Assembly: GCF_014898815.1 (NCBI RefSeq)
Contig: NW_026515549.1
Span: forward strand, 744,001-808,000
Origin: Panonychus citri
Taxonomy: Eukaryota > Arthropoda > Arachnida > Trombidiformes > Tetranychidae
Length of the DNA: 64,000 nucleotides
Direction of reading: 5' to 3'
The position numbers were made by a program, and so were the translations under genes. The notes under the pieces are model-generated. The model was not told the origin of the DNA, searched no databases, and was given only the letters and a program-made list of their open reading frames with translations. Below are positions 23,174 through 34,729 of this stretch, piece by piece; position 1 is the stretch's first letter, and every line of letters starts with the position of its first letter.

Positions 23174-24973
23174 ATGAATGATAGAAGTACAAATGAAAAT
23201 ATCGACGACGATGAATCTTATTTAGATCCTCGAATTGAAATAAAACTTGAAGAACTCAACAAATGGACAGGAAAGATAAATACATTGGAAGGTCATTTCG
23301 AACAAGCTAATGGTCAATTTAGAAATATTCTAAGTGAATCAACTGATCGTTTGAAACAATTATCTAATAAATTAGGTAAATCAATCAATAAATCTCGTCC
23401 TTATTATGAAGCTCGCGATCAGCTGATTGAAATTCACTCAAAGTGTCAACGAGCAGCAATTAACTACGAAAAAGCATGTGAATCATATTTGGAAGCCAAA
23501 GAGAGAATCAAATCAGCGGAAAAAAAGTTCCTTTCATTTAAATATCAACAAAATAACAACAATTACAATTCAAATCATCGCCCTCGTCACCCCGATAATC
23601 ATAATCATCATCAGAATCATTGTTGTCATGATTACAATGGTGAATTTGATACTACCTGGCAGGAGAAGCTCAATCAAGCTAATGTCAAGTTAATCGAAGC
23701 GGAATTAATGAAGAGGGAAAGTGAAAAAGTTCATTCGCAATCAATGAAAGATTTTCAATCGATGAAAATGATTGTGCTCAATTTGGAACGTAAATTAGCA
23801 CGAAACCTTCAACGATCTAAAATCTATTTCGATGAAAAGAAAAGGTAAGCTGATTCAATAGAACAACTGATCAGATGATTAATTGTTTTTCTTTTTATTA
23901 ATCATCATTTCCTGATTGTTTCACCTTTCACTTTATAAGAATCACTAATATCTCATAGTTATCGTTTAATTGATTTCCAATCAATAGTTGAAAACAAAAA
24001 CAAAAACTCAATCAAATTAATTTTAGTTTATTAAAAATCAACCAAGTGAATTTGTTGATCGTTGAAGGTTAATTATTGATGTAAAACTAATTGTGTTCAG
24101 ACTGTGTTAAGTTAATTGTGTAAACTTTTCCGATTTCCAATCAATTTCTATGTAATTTTTTTCCCCACAAAATGTTAATTCACTAAAGCAAATGAACTTT
24201 CAATTTAATAATAGTTACTTTTACTAGAATCTCAATAGTTAATTACCTCAACAATTAACTTGAAACTGTTGATTAGTCGACTGTTATTTTATTAAGTTGC
24301 TGATTTTAATTGTTAGTTCAATGTCAATTTGTGTATTATGATTAACACAATGTTGATCAAATAAACATGTTTACTAAATGATTAATAACTCCAGTCAAAT
24401 ATTGACGTAAATTTTACTAATTGTTGATCATATTTCTTTCTGTTTACAATTATCTTTAGATTCCAACACCAATTGGCACTGATTAAAGAAGATATTGAAT
24501 TAACTGTGAATCAAATTAATTGTTCCAAATCACGATATGCATCAACCTTAAGGGAATTGGAATCAATCTCAGAGGAAATTCATATGAAGAGAAAATTTCG
24601 AGGTGAAGTTCGACAGACTCGAACTTCACCTCGAGAACCAGGAGATGGAGCCGAGGATAAAAGCGATAAAGAGAATCAACAACAACTTCAGAATCGAAAT
24701 ATTAAATATTCTCAAAGCGATTCAATAGAAAAAAACCTCACCTTAAGATTGAAAGATTCATCAACATCTCGAATTGATGTTACTAGTCAAAAGAATCTTT
24801 TCTGTTCATGTAATAATCTCAAAAAGAAAAATTCAAATTCTATCATCTCGATGGAGAAAAAAGTTCCAATGGAAAAACAAGATATCGACTTCCTCGCGAA
24901 AGTGTCGCAAAAGTGGCATCTCCATTATTCTGACACTTTCGGTCCAATCTATTGCAATCTAGTTCTTAAATAA
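23174..24973 (+). CDS. SH3BP5: SH3BP5-family protein (Rab11 GEF-like coiled coil)
   Basis: Two exons, 23174-23844 and 24460-24973, phase 2, about 394 aa. The start is the first ATG in the frame (MNDRSTNEN). The N-terminal two thirds are long amphipathic helices: IEIKLEELNKWTGKINTLEG..., then SRPYYEARDQLIEIHSKCQRA, then the WQEKLNQANVKLIEAE helix. Exon 2 continues with a helix ending TLRELESISEEIHMKR. This is the SH3BP5 layout, in which ..RPYFE.. and ..LE-ISDEIH-R are hallmarks. Family members (SH3BP5/Sab, worm REI-1) are Rab11 exchange factors on recycling membranes; Sab also binds JNK. A His/Asn-rich insert (about 137-160) interrupts the coiled coil. The C-terminal tail is poorly conserved and encodes a perfect hairpin at 24,598-24,634. 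Confidence 0.88.
24598..24634. repeat. Perfect 16-bp inverted repeat, 5-nt loop, in coding exon
   Basis: Left arm tcgaggtgaagttcga (24,598-24,613), loop cagac, right arm tcgaacttcacctcga (24,619-24,634). It lies within exon 2 of the SH3BP5-like gene and reads through in frame. Confidence 0.97.
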
Positions 24974-26964
24974 TGACTAATTAGGCTCGTCGATTTATCC
25001 ATTCGATTGACAATAAATGAATTTTATTCATAATCTATTATTAATCTAGTTCTCAATCTATTGTAACATGATCGTGAAGAAAAAAGTCACTTTGAGGATT
25101 AATGTTAAAAGTACAATGTGATGATGAAATGACCTGCGATTTCATGAATTCAGAGAAAGAGGAAAACAAGTTACCATGAACAACTAATCACAATTAAGAT
25201 TAGATTGGAAATGTTCAGTGGGTTGATTGATTGACTGACACACACAGAGCATTACAAACAATTATAGTTAATCAGTTAACCCGTTTCACTAATAATCTCA
25301 TCTTCATGCTGATCTTCATGTAAGTCAATGACGATAAGAAGATAATATTTACAATAAGAAAACTGAGCTAATCCAGTTAATCCAACGTGTTAATCATTAT
25401 TGAAATTGAAAACAATTGACGATGAATTAATAGTGAATTTTACCAATCAATCAAAGATGAGAATGGTAAACAAACTGATTATAAATAAACATATCGGGTT
25501 AGTCATGATCAGAGATAATCGCCTAACGGTCACGGTCAATGGCCTTTTGACTTAATATCAAATGTTTATCGTAGGAAGATGAAGTTCAAGAGTTTTTCTC
25601 CATTTTTCCGGATCAGATGATAATTAGTATGCTACTTATCATCTTTATCTTTATTTTCATCTATTGGTCAGTTTTCTTGTTATTTTGCTTCTTCCCTCAT
25701 CACTTGAACCCTCAAGATGACCACAACAAGTAGACACACACCATTTAACTTTACTGTTTATATTTATGGTCAACAATCAACGGAGATTAATAAATTAGCT
25801 AATGAGGAAATGAATTGATTGCTTCTGTGAAAATCAATACAATTTTAGATCAAAGTTAATCCTTTACAATCAACTTGAATTATCATGTAATCAGAATTAT
25901 CGTCTATTATTATTAGATTAATTTTTCTATGTTAAGGTCAATTGAAATTACTACAAATAAAGAGATCATTGATCTTGGAACTTTTCTAAGAAAATCTGAG
26001 ACTATTTTCAATTCTTTCACTTCACATGAATGTTATTACCCTGTTGCTCAGGATATTATCGGAATTTCATCTTTACCATTGACTTTCTTTCCTTGTCTCA
26101 AAATGTGTTCCAAGAAAATGATCAAAGTTTATCCTCATGAAGCGTTGGCGTTACTGTTAAGTTGAAACTCTTGGTTATCATAATCTAATCCTGTTCCAAG
26201 ATATTAATCTGTGGTTAACGGTATTTCATTGGTTGGGATGAAAGAGGAAAAAAGGTTGGATGACAAGGATGCAAAGAGATGATGAGGATGATGAGGATGA
26301 TAAAGATGACAAAAGAAAGATGGAAACTCAACAAAAAGCTAGTGAACTTGATGATTACGATAATCACAATGAGCGTATTATGTTAATCTCAGTTGTTATT
26401 ATTTGAGTTTCAGCCCAAAAATTGAAAGATCGAGTGAGTAAAGCAGGAAGATAAGGAATGATAGAGAGAGAGAGAGGGGAGAGGGAGATGATGAGGAAGA
26501 GAGTGAGCTAATGGCCTTAACTCCCAGTGTTAACTTTGTCCGCTCTGTTATAGTGATTGCTCAGCGACCGGATTTCATTTTATCATTTCAGCTCTTCGCC
26601 ATCTTTATATCCACTTGCACATTAAAAGCACCTTCAAGTTTTCAAATGGTTACAGTTAATTGTGAAAGTTTGTCCTGTGAAAACAATCAAATTTAATTTA
26701 ATTGTTCTTCTAATTTATATGCATTCAAGTTTACTTTTAATTCAATCTGTTATTTACTCTGAAATTATTTAATCATTGGTGTTGTAACCTTGACCCTTCA
26801 ATTGTAAATCTTAATTGTTGTATTTGATTCACATAATTTATCCTTTTTTAGCCAACAATCAACCTTTAAAAAATATTACCAAAAGATTTTCATTGTTTCT
26901 TGATTGTTAGAAGATTACTTTTCCTCTCGTTGTTTAATCATTTACAAATTGCAACATCATCAAT
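24974..26964. other. Intergenic region upstream of LPMO gene
   Basis: No supported gene. Small frames at 25,929-26,165 and 26,511-26,696 lack conserved features. 26,260-26,510 is purine-rich on the plus strand (GATGA and GAGAGA runs). The stretch at 26,510-26,640 is less AT-rich and may be the LPMO promoter or first noncoding exon. Confidence 0.45.
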
Positions 26965-28962
26965 ATGCTCAATCATTTGATTCATCACAATCAATTTAAT
27001 TGTGTTTCCATAATCATCTTACTTCTGGTTCAATTTACATTCAAAGTTTCATCTCATGGAAGATTAATTCGTCCCCCTGGCCGATCAACTGCTTGGCGAT
27101 ACGGTTTTCCAACTACAATTAATTATAATGATAATGAACTTTTCTGTGGTGGATTTACGGTGAGTTTAATTGTTCCCCGAATATTAATTATCTTTTCTTG
27201 TCTAATCATGGAACTTTTTTCTCCAAATCATGTTAATCATTTCCTCGATCGCATATATTATTTTCTACTTTGAATTGCGAATTTCGTTTTCAATTCTCAA
27301 GTTTTAAATACCTTCACTTAGAAGTTTTTAGAAAGTTTCGATCAAACGATTAACATGGTTTCGAATGATAAACCATTTTTGTCTCGAAATTGAACTTTGT
27401 CAATTATGAGAAAACTTTTTTCTAATCATTTCATTGTTCAATGAATCTTGATTATTGTTGGTAAATTACCTGAACAATTACCAAACTTTCATTTTCTTTT
27501 CTTCTTTTAAATTCAAATAATATTTTCTCTCTTCACAATTTCGGCCCACCCTCAATTTCAGAGGTTATTTCAGGTCGAATGTTATTCAATAGCATGTTAG
27601 TTTAACCGACGACGAGTTTTCAATAGTAAAATTAAAAGTTCTCTAGATCAATTATAATAATAATCTAATCAGATCTCAGTTTATTTGGCAATTGTATTAA
27701 TCATAATTATCATGAAATCATTGAATCATTTCAATTAATTGTTGTTTGCAATTGAAATACAAGGTTATGAGCTTTTATGATAAAATCAAATAGTTCATCA
27801 GCTTGAATTGAATAATCTAACTTGTATCAAGGTTAATTAATCATTCTAATTGTCTATAAAGTATTTCCTTTATTATTATACCACAGGTATACTGATTATT
27901 AATATTTCCAAATAAAGGATTAATAATTTAAGTCTTTATGATCATCATAAAACTGACTCATTTCCGTTTTCTTTGATTTCTGTTTTTTAGGTTCAATGGG
28001 AATTGAATAACGGTAAATGTGGTATCTGTGGTGATTCATATTCTGGTGTAAGATATAATGAACTTCCTGACGGAAAATATACCAAACCTTTGATTATCAC
28101 AGGCAATTACTCTGAAAGTGAAACAATCACGGCGTCAGTGCAATTGACCGCGAATCATCGGGGTTTCTTTACATTTCGATTATGTCCAGCACCAGGTGAG
28201 AGAGTCGAGGTGACGCAGGAATGTTTGGACGATCAAATTCTTGAAGTTCGAAATTCAGTTGATGGTCAACGTTACCAATACACTGTTCCGGATGATGCCC
28301 AAAGAGTTTATGAAGTATCTTTGGCTCTTCCTCATGGACTGACCTGTTCACGGTGTGTACTTCAATGGACTTACACTGCAGGAAACAATTGGGGTCCTTG
28401 TGACAATGGTACTTCAGCTGTCGGGTGTGGTCCTCAGGAGACTTTCAGAGCTTGTGCAGATATCAGTATCAGTTCTGGTTCTAAGCCAAATGATAAACTA
28501 CCAGATGATATCGATCTACCTGAGACTGATAACGATCTAGATTCATCCACTCCTAAAGCACAATCAACAAAAACACCAACTACAAAAGCTTCAGTCACAA
28601 CGGTCGATCCTAAAAATGAGATTGAAAGAGAGTCGGTAACAGTTGAACCGACAAGGAAGTGGCTCGTTGATCTCAGACCAGGAACGGGAGCTTCATGGAC
28701 ACCGTTCCCTTGGGTTTATTCAACTAAGCCATCAACCCGCGAAACCGAACCAACCACTCCTCGATCAACTAGGAAATTGCCCCCTTCAACCACTACAACC
28801 ACCACCACAACCACAACCACAACCCCATCACCTAGTCAATCATCAGAAACATTGAAGTGTGTCTCTTATGGACGTTATCGAAAATTATCCGGAATGGATC
28901 AATGGTGTACCGATAATTGTGCCGCTGGTTTCTGTCCTGCTTCACATTGTAAATGCAAATAA
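26965..28962 (+). CDS. AA15 lytic polysaccharide monooxygenase with C-terminal Cys-rich domain
   Basis: Two exons, 26965-27159 and 27991-28962, phase 0, about 388 aa. The signal peptide ends at SS just before His31 (HGRLIRPPGRSTAWRYGF). That histidine becomes the mature N terminus and the first histidine-brace ligand. The second ligand is His121 (TANHRGFF), and Phe217 (QETFRACADI) fits the axial position. The many cysteines (CGICGDS, CSRCVLQW) fit AA15. These secreted copper enzymes oxidatively cleave chitin or cellulose. A Thr/Pro-rich linker (about 226-350) joins a 34-residue domain with six cysteines (355, 371, 375, 380, 385, 387; WCTDNC...CP.SHCKCK), a tail also known from other arthropod AA15 proteins. 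An AATAAA is at 29,182-29,187. The intron is 831 nt. Confidence 0.93.
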
Positions 28963-29514
28963 TTTAGTAACACAATCAAGCGACCCACCAAACAATCCAA
29001 TTATTGGCTAATCAGTTGAAATCATTTCTGATTGTTTTCAATTACCATTGATAATATATTGGATCGATCTCAGTAATCACTTACAGTTTAGATTAATCGT
29101 CTTTTTAATTTCCTCAAATGAAACAAAACAAAATTAAAATTCCTATGAAACTGTAACCAAAACACCAACGGCCAAAACCACAATAAATTGTATTTAAACT
29201 TTCAATCAATCAAAATTTTCAGCAATCAACAAGTTATGATAAAGTTACTTTGTTCTCATTGTTTTTCAATTTCAATCAAGACTTGACTGAGTTTCTGTAT
29301 CCTTGAGATTATTTTACCACAAACTTCATGTTTTAATCTCAGTGAAAATTGAATAAAAATAGAGCCAAAGATACAGTGCGTGCAATAAAGTTTAGCAATT
29401 GATCAAAATGTAATCTATTGATGATAGCTATGAGTAGAATATGAGTAGAAATTAAAACTTCAAATTTTCAGAAATGAAGACAATCATGTTAATTAAATGA
29501 AAACTTGATGATTT
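28856..29514. repeat. Direct repeat, LPMO tail plus 3' flank, source copy
   Basis: Covers the last 34 codons of the LPMO gene, its 3' UTR and about 330 bases beyond. It is repeated in the same orientation at 34,077-34,729 with only a few substitutions and a short indel near 29,430. Confidence 0.95.
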
Positions 29515-29647
29515 TTGTAGCTTGATTAACTTTTAATAAGTATCTTGACCATTTTTACACTTAAATTGAAATGAGAAACAAAATTGACCGCAGTTGATTG
29601 TGTGAACATGAAAATTTAACCTTTCGTTTGATGATTTGCATGTTTAA

Positions 29648-32600
29648 TCATCTGAATAATTGAGCTCTGATTGTAATTGCAATGAAAGCTAAAACTCTAA
29701 AAGCGACTAGAAGAACTCCTAGAGCGATGAAATTAAATGTGACATTATTTTCGTCGAAATGTAGCCTTTCGATTACTCCTTTCCCATCCAATATACATCC
29801 AAGCCCTGGGGGCAAAGCGTCTCGAAGACCTTCAATTTCAGTCATGTTGGGCACTAGAGCTCCGACCAACGAGCCTAAATGATCAGAATCTGGAATATCA
29901 CAGGAAATGTTAGTAACTTTACGCCATTGATTAACTACGAGAATCTCATTTCCATAGTAAAACCAGCTGAGATATTTAATCCATGCCAGATAATGGGGAA
30001 TTGACCTGAAGAAATGGATAAACGGGAAAAGAAACCGAAACAATTAATACACTTGAAATCGAGAATCGATTCCAATCAGGATGAACATACTTATTATTCA
30101 AGAAAAGTCCACCAAACAACATGAGTGGAATCATGAACGGCGGTGCTATCGACAATCCCATGGTGACACTTTTACTGATGCACGAGATGAAATAGCCAAA
30201 ACCACAGGCGACATTTGCAATTAGCACCAAAACCATGGCCGTTAAATAAAAGACTTGGATCTCGTCGTACAAGCCGATCATCCAATAAGTTATGGCAGCG
30301 AAACCAAAGGGTAAGAAAACGAAATACGGTAACTCGGCCAATAATTTCGAAAGAAAGTAAACGGCAATCGAATAAAGTCCATTGCCATATTCACGAATAA
30401 ATATCGGTAATTCCAAGCAGAAAGTCTGAGAAAATTTTAGAGAAAATGAATTGCGAACTTTTTACAAAAACAAACAGCGAACTGTTCAAAGTGAACTTAC
30501 ATTAACGACTGCAAAGACATTCGTAAATGTGACATTAGCTAATAAGATGAACAAGGCTCCGTTGATGTTCATGATTCCTTCTTGGCTGTATTCTTGTTTC
30601 CAGTAAACGACACCGAGAAGAAGAGCAACAAACTATGAGAGGAGAAAAGAAAGTTATCGATTCGCTTTTCTATTCGACCTGATCGGGACTTACGATTGTT
30701 TGTGCCACTCTGAAAAAGGTTAAAAGAGGATCTCGAAGATTAGTCAACCATGATCTCCAAACGACCCATTTAATTTGCGTACAAAAGCCTCGTTTGTACG
30801 AGAATCGAATCGGTCTTTTGTAGCCTCCTTTCTGGTCTATTTGTCTTTGCGCTTGTGCCGTGCGTGAAATGCTAACGGATTCCGAGAATTTAGAACAAAT
30901 TCTCTGTGATGACAAATTGATAATATCAGAAAGATTGAACGAGAGATGAAATTTCTATCATTTGGTTGGAAAATATTAACTTACGGAAACTTTTCGTTTG
31001 CACTCATCTTCTTTTCCAGGTATGATTGCGAGTTGCTGGACATAGAAATCGGCAGGATTATAATTGGATGGACATCGAAGTCCAATTCGAGAGAAAAAAA
31101 TAAGAGCATCAGCTGAACTTCCCATGAAAGCGACTCTTCCCTGAGAAAGTAAAAGTATCTCATCGAACATTTCAAAAACTTGAGATGAAGGTTGATGAAT
31201 AGTCGCTAATATGGTTCGTCGAGTCGCTGCCATTGACCTTAAAACGCTGACAACACTTTGAGCCATAAAAGAGTCTAATCCAGACGTCGGTTCATCACAG
31301 AAAAGTATCGACGGATCAGTTAGAATCTAAAAAAGAAAAAAGTTCAACATCAACTCGAAACTTTTGTTTTCACATCTTCGATATAGCGAAAGTGATTCTC
31401 ACCTCCGAGGCGAATGCGAGTCTTTTCATTTCTCCCCCAGAAATTGACTTATCCATTCCCGGTGAACCGATACGAAAATTTTCAATCTTTTTCAATCCGA
31501 GCTTTAAATTAACAATCAACAATTAATCTCGAGTCATAATTAACACTTCAATTTACCTCTAAAATAACATTGTCAACCTTGGCTTTGATCTCTCGATCTG
31601 ATCCATCGCTTGTCCGTAAATGAGCCTTAAAAATCAAAAGAAATGAATGGAACCATGAAAAGGACATCATGTTACGATAGATCCTTGAGTTTTTCATGAG
31701 ATAATCAAACAATTAAGAATCTTTAGAAAGATTCAAAGTGTTGTTTGTATTGTGATCTTTTTTTACTCTTCTCTTTTGTTATCATGTGTAGAATATAGTT
31801 AATTGTGTTAATCAAGGTGATTCAAGATTCTCAATAAAGAATCAATAGTTTACCTGGAATGTGAGATGTTCACGGACTGTTAACACACCGATAAACATAT
31901 CATCCTGTTGAACGTAAGCCGAACAAGCGGCCATTTTATCGGCAGTCGCGATTTGACCATTGAGAAGTACTTTACCCCCCACGTCGAGATTTCGTAGATT
32001 TCGACCTGTTAGAACATTTAGAAAGGTCGTTTTACCCGCTCCAGAGGCTCCCATGATCGCCAAGAGATGGCCACTTTCCACACTACCGGTCACTTTACAA
32101 TCGAATTGAAAAACAAACAATTAATACTCATTCAAATTTAATCTTCTATTATAATCCAATATATTGAGTGTCTCTCTCTCTCTTCCCAGTGCTCTTACAA
32201 ATCAAATTTACTTTTTAAATTTCAAACTAAATCAGCACGAACTGAATCAATCTATTGTTGACCAGGACAATTAACTTACCATTTTTAATAATAGGAATTG
32301 ATGTATTGGTCGATGCCGTCGATTTGAACAATCCTCTTCCTGGTCGAACCGAAACACTTAATTCTTGCCATTCAATCGTAACTGGTTGAAAAGTTGATTG
32401 ACTTTCTAGATGTTTATCATTGAATCCGTTGAATCCATGGTGAAAAACTAATTATATAATTAACAAATGAGTGAATTAATTGACAATCAATGCAATAAAA
32501 GTTACCAATCAAGTTTAAATATACCAACAATCATCAATATGCAATATAATTGCTGATATATTAATGAATCTGGTTAAACCCGTTTTTCAGTTGCTCGACG

Positions 32601-32882
32601 GACTATTAGTGTACCTGAATGTGACCTTGACAAAGTGATATGAGGCGATTGATTTTTACCTGGTACTTTATTGTTGGACAATCTATCCTGATGATATGAC
32701 TGATAAAGGTGATGATATGGTGAAGATAAATAGTGAGCATGATGTCGTATTGTTGAATGATAATAACGAGAAAGTATTTCCGGATCCTTGGGAGGATATC
32801 GATCAACAGTTCGAACACTCATCACAGAATGAGGTTGATTAACGAATTGTCCAGGTGACTTTTTAACATTATTGTTCCCCAT
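29648..32882 (-). CDS. ABCG half-transporter (White/ABCG family), 10 exons
   Basis: Exons: 32882-32615, 32447-32280, 32092-31854, 31625-31557, 31501-31403, 31326-30985, 30903-30694, 30632-30501, 30425-30091, 30005-29648. All phases agree, giving about 739 aa. The N-terminal nucleotide-binding domain has Walker A GASGAGKTT (160-168), ABC signature SGGEMKRLAFASE (269-281) and Walker B ILFCDEPTSGLD (Asp292, Glu293), followed by the H-loop TIHQPSS. The C-terminal membrane domain has about six spans (about 420-735) and a large last extracellular loop with cysteines. This NBD-first half-transporter layout is the ABCG family, which dimerises to export lipids, pigments precursors or xenobiotics. The first exon (about 90 aa, His/Tyr/Ser-rich) is not conserved; its donor at 32,615 was chosen on phase. 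All catalytic residues are intact. Confidence 0.93.
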
Positions 32883-34076
32883 CTTAATCAATTATCGATG
32901 AATTAACTAACAATTTTCCAACAATTAGCTGATTGACATTAATAAAAACACTTAACTCAAGAATTAGGATTTTACCGTTAGATTTTAAAAGTTAAAACTT
33001 GATTCCAATTCAATGAAGATTATTGATTATTGATTGTGTCTGGTTTTGGATTTCACAAATTCAATCAAATCAATCACAGTTAACATTGTTTAAATTATCA
33101 CACAATCCGATGGTAAATTAGTATAATTATCAGTAAATCACTTTAATTAGGTGACTGACTTGTTGTTATGTTTAGATGTAAACAGAAAATTATAATGATA
33201 AAAATGGCGAAATTGATGATGAAAATTCAATGTTTTCTTAATGAAATCATGATCGTGGTGAAGATGAAAATGATTATTGTAATCAAATGGAATTGAACAA
33301 TTTGTATTTTAAGCATAACGAAGCAACAAAAATATATGGAGGTCACTATTACGATTTTATGAATAAGATGAGGAGAAAAAAAATAATATTAATACAACAT
33401 TGATTCAGAATGAAAAAGGAATGAAGTTTAATAGAAAAGGATGAAGATGATGAGAAGATGATAACGGGAGAGAGAGAGAGAGAGAGCAACAAGGTTATCG
33501 TACTCAGGTACCAATATTTTAGAACGATCTTTTCTCCATCTCTTGTCACTGAAAGATGAAGATGAAGATGATAAGAGAGAGAGAGAGAAGATCAAGTCTT
33601 AGAACCAGTTAGTTGAAAGATGGACTCGTTTTCTTAATAAGTATTATCTTGTTATCTCATTTAGGATATTCCTGGTCAACACTCGAGGCGGAGCCGAAAG
33701 TCCGATCAATGGAATGCAAAAGTTCAGGAAATGAAAATAAATATAACCTGAGTGAAAAACTGACCAATTTCCAGTGAAAGAACTGTAATTGTTCAATTAA
33801 ATTAATATCAACAATTTATTATTAATATAATTCTTGTTTTCCACAATTGAAATCCCCTTTTAATGGTCAATAAATTGACCATCATCATCATCGCTTTATT
33901 TTACCGCTTTCCTGGCATATTCAGATTCTTACCTTGGTCTTATATTGATTTTGTTTTTCAAAGAAAAACTTTTAATTAAAAGTTCACAGATTATTATCAT
34001 TGATTTACTTTTTATTAATAATTTTCCTGAGAAAAATAATCGATCGGTTTATTATTTTTCTTGTTACTCTGCTGTC
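32883..34076. other. Intergenic upstream of ABCG gene
   Basis: Divergently placed AT-rich sequence with no supported ORF. A (GA)n run is near 33,471-33,486 and another near 33,573-33,588. The ABCG promoter should be here. The plus-strand frame at 33,945-34,232 only overlaps the repeat out of frame. Confidence 0.5.
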
Positions 34077-34729
34077 AGTGTGTCTCTTATGGACGTTATC
34101 GAAAATTATCCGGAATGGATCAATGGTGTACCGATAATTGTGCCGCTGGTTTCTGTCCTACTTCACATTGTAAATGCAAATAATTTAGTAACACAATCAA
34201 GCGACCCACCAAACAATCCAATTATTGGCTAATCAGTTGAAATCATTTCTGATTGTTTTCAATTACCATTGATAATATATTGGATCGATCTCAGTAATCA
34301 CTTACAGTTTAGATTAATCGTCTTTTTAATTTCCTCAAATGAAACAAAACAAAATTAAAATTCCTATGAAACTGTAACCAAAACACCAACGGCCAAAACC
34401 ACAATAAATTGTATTTAAACTTTCAATCAATCAAAATTTTCAGCAATCAACAAGTTATGATAAAGTTACTTTGTTCTCATTGTTTTTCAATTCCAATCAA
34501 GACTTGACTGAGTTTCTGTATCCTTGAGATTATTTTACCACAAACTTCATGTTTTAATCTCAGTGAAAATTGAATAAAAATAGAACCAAAGATACAGTGC
34601 GTGCAATAAAGTTTAGCAATTGATCAAAATGTAATCTATTAATGATAGCTTTCGTATGAGTAGAAATTAAAAGTTCAAATTTTCAGAAATGAAGACAATC
34701 ATGTTAATTTAATGAAAACTTGATGATTT
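34077..34729 (+). pseudogene. Duplicated LPMO C-terminal domain fragment plus 3' flank
   Basis: Repeats 28,856-29,514. The coding part (34,079-34,183) still reads the six-Cys domain in frame to the same stop, with one replacement (Ala to Thr before SHCKCK). No LPMO catalytic exon precedes it. Immediately upstream is a pyrimidine-rich stretch ending gctgtcag, a plausible splice acceptor, so it could be an orphan terminal exon rather than a dead fragment. No upstream partner exon was found in this window. Confidence 0.75.

Noticed and set aside
25929..26165. 78-codon frame upstream of the LPMO gene
   Set aside because: No signal peptide, domain, splice partner or conservation that I can see.
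26511..26696. 61-codon frame in the LPMO upstream region
   Set aside because: Probably leader or promoter sequence; no domain.
33945..34232. 95-codon plus-strand frame crossing the repeated LPMO tail
   Set aside because: Reads the six-Cys domain in the wrong frame.
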